This document shows, piece after piece, positions 5,856 to 6,189 of a stretch of 6,189 bases of DNA. Where the stretch lies: NCBI GenBank assembly GCA_046048295.1, contig JBJOGJ010000232.1, forward strand, positions 1 through 6,189. The letters run 5' to 3'. The notes beneath the pieces were generated by a model. It was not told the origin of the DNA and searched no databases. It was given only the letters and a program-made list of their open reading frames with translations. Each line of letters begins with the position of its first letter. Position 1 is the first letter of the stretch. The stretch comes from CBDCWA01 sp046048295. GTDB taxonomy: Bacteria > Pseudomonadota > Alphaproteobacteria > Rhizobiales > Hyphomicrobiaceae. A program made the position numbers and the translations under genes.

Positions 5856-6189
5856 TCACCTGGAACCGGAGCCTTGCGCCGTCTGCAGAGTTGCGGCTGG
5901 TGCTGACCGGCCATCGGAAACACGCGGCTCACGCGCCCGCGGCCTGTCGTAGGCCCGTCTGAGCGCGAGGAACGGCCTTTCGACGATCTCGTAACTCGCC
6001 ATCGCTGCGATAACGATCAGCGGAAAGGCTGCAACCGCCAGCAGCGCAGAGGTCGTGAAGTCGGCCATCGGCAGCCCCAAAGCGGCAAGCTGCTTTGCAA
6101 GTGCGGTGAAGACGATGAAGTGTAGCAGATAGATCGAGTAAGAAACCTCGCCGATGCGGGCCAGCGGGCGGTCGTTCCAGCCTGGAATG
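5856..6189 (-). CDS. Acyltransferase family 3 (OafA/NodX-type) membrane protein, C-terminal part only
   Basis: Integral inner-membrane acyltransferase of the type that adds acetyl or other acyl groups to sugars of LPS, exopolysaccharide or similar glycans; the exact substrate is unknown. The frame is open to the window edge, so 110 C-terminal residues are visible of a protein that usually has about 350-650. The characteristic motif RIGEVSYSIYLLHF (visible residues 11-24) begins a membrane helix. A second helix spans about 45-65 and is followed by YEIVERPF (66-73), the family's conserved ExxxRP-type ending. A basic, Pro/Arg-rich cytoplasm-like tail closes the protein. The TTG at 6078-6080 is internal, not a start. 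The gene converges on tRNA-Val, its stop codon lying 4 nt past the tRNA CCA end. It has no functional link to the protease genes. Confidence 0.92.
   Translation of the reverse strand, partial: IPGWNDRPLARIGEVSYSIYLLHFIVFTALAKQLAALGLPMADFTTSALLAVAAFPLIVIAAMASYEIVERPFLALRRAYDRPRAREPRVSDGRSAPAATLQTAQGSGSR

Overview
This window is a conserved proteostasis locus of a high-GC alphaproteobacterium. In order it holds: the 3' part of clpP, clpX, lon, an HU-family DNA-binding gene (hupB-like), a tRNA-Val(UAC), and, on the opposite strand, the C-terminal end of a membrane acyltransferase cut by the window edge. The alphaproteobacterial assignment is an inference. It rests on the GC-rich codon use, the protein sequences (such as the Lon N-terminus and its acidic C-terminal tail) and the lon-hupB-tRNA-Val arrangement. 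I cannot name the genus.

Layout. Positions 1-565 are clpP without its first codons, closed by a strong terminator at 595-621. Positions 622-1128 carry no convincing gene. The first part (649-750) is AT-richer and full of small dyads. The middle (about 830-960) is G/T-rich. A weak heat-shock-like promoter candidate lies near clpX. clpX is 1129-2382. A 274-nt gap with a hairpin and a better heat-shock-like promoter candidate leads to lon (2657-5047, start chosen by sequence conservation). The 310-nt lon-hupB gap holds a lon terminator (5093-5126), a second small terminator-like hairpin (5156-5175), a CTTGACG -35 element and several GC-rich inverted repeats. hupB (5358-5633) has its own terminator at 5674-5699. 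A 10-bp inverted repeat flanks the presumed promoter of tRNA-Val (5777-5851). The acyltransferase ends only 4 nt past the tRNA CCA end.

How the genes work together. ClpX is the unfoldase that feeds tagged and regulatory substrates to the ClpP peptidase, and Lon is an independent ATP-dependent protease. HU compacts DNA, and in E. coli it is itself degraded by Lon. Co-location of clpP, clpX, lon and hupB is kept across many Proteobacteria. The internal terminators suggest separate transcription units rather than one long operon.

I found no previously undescribed system. The items most worth a second look are the dyad-rich leader between clpP and clpX, the divergent DNA-binding arm of the HU protein, the inverted repeat around the tRNA promoter, and the acyltransferase abutting the tRNA 3' end.
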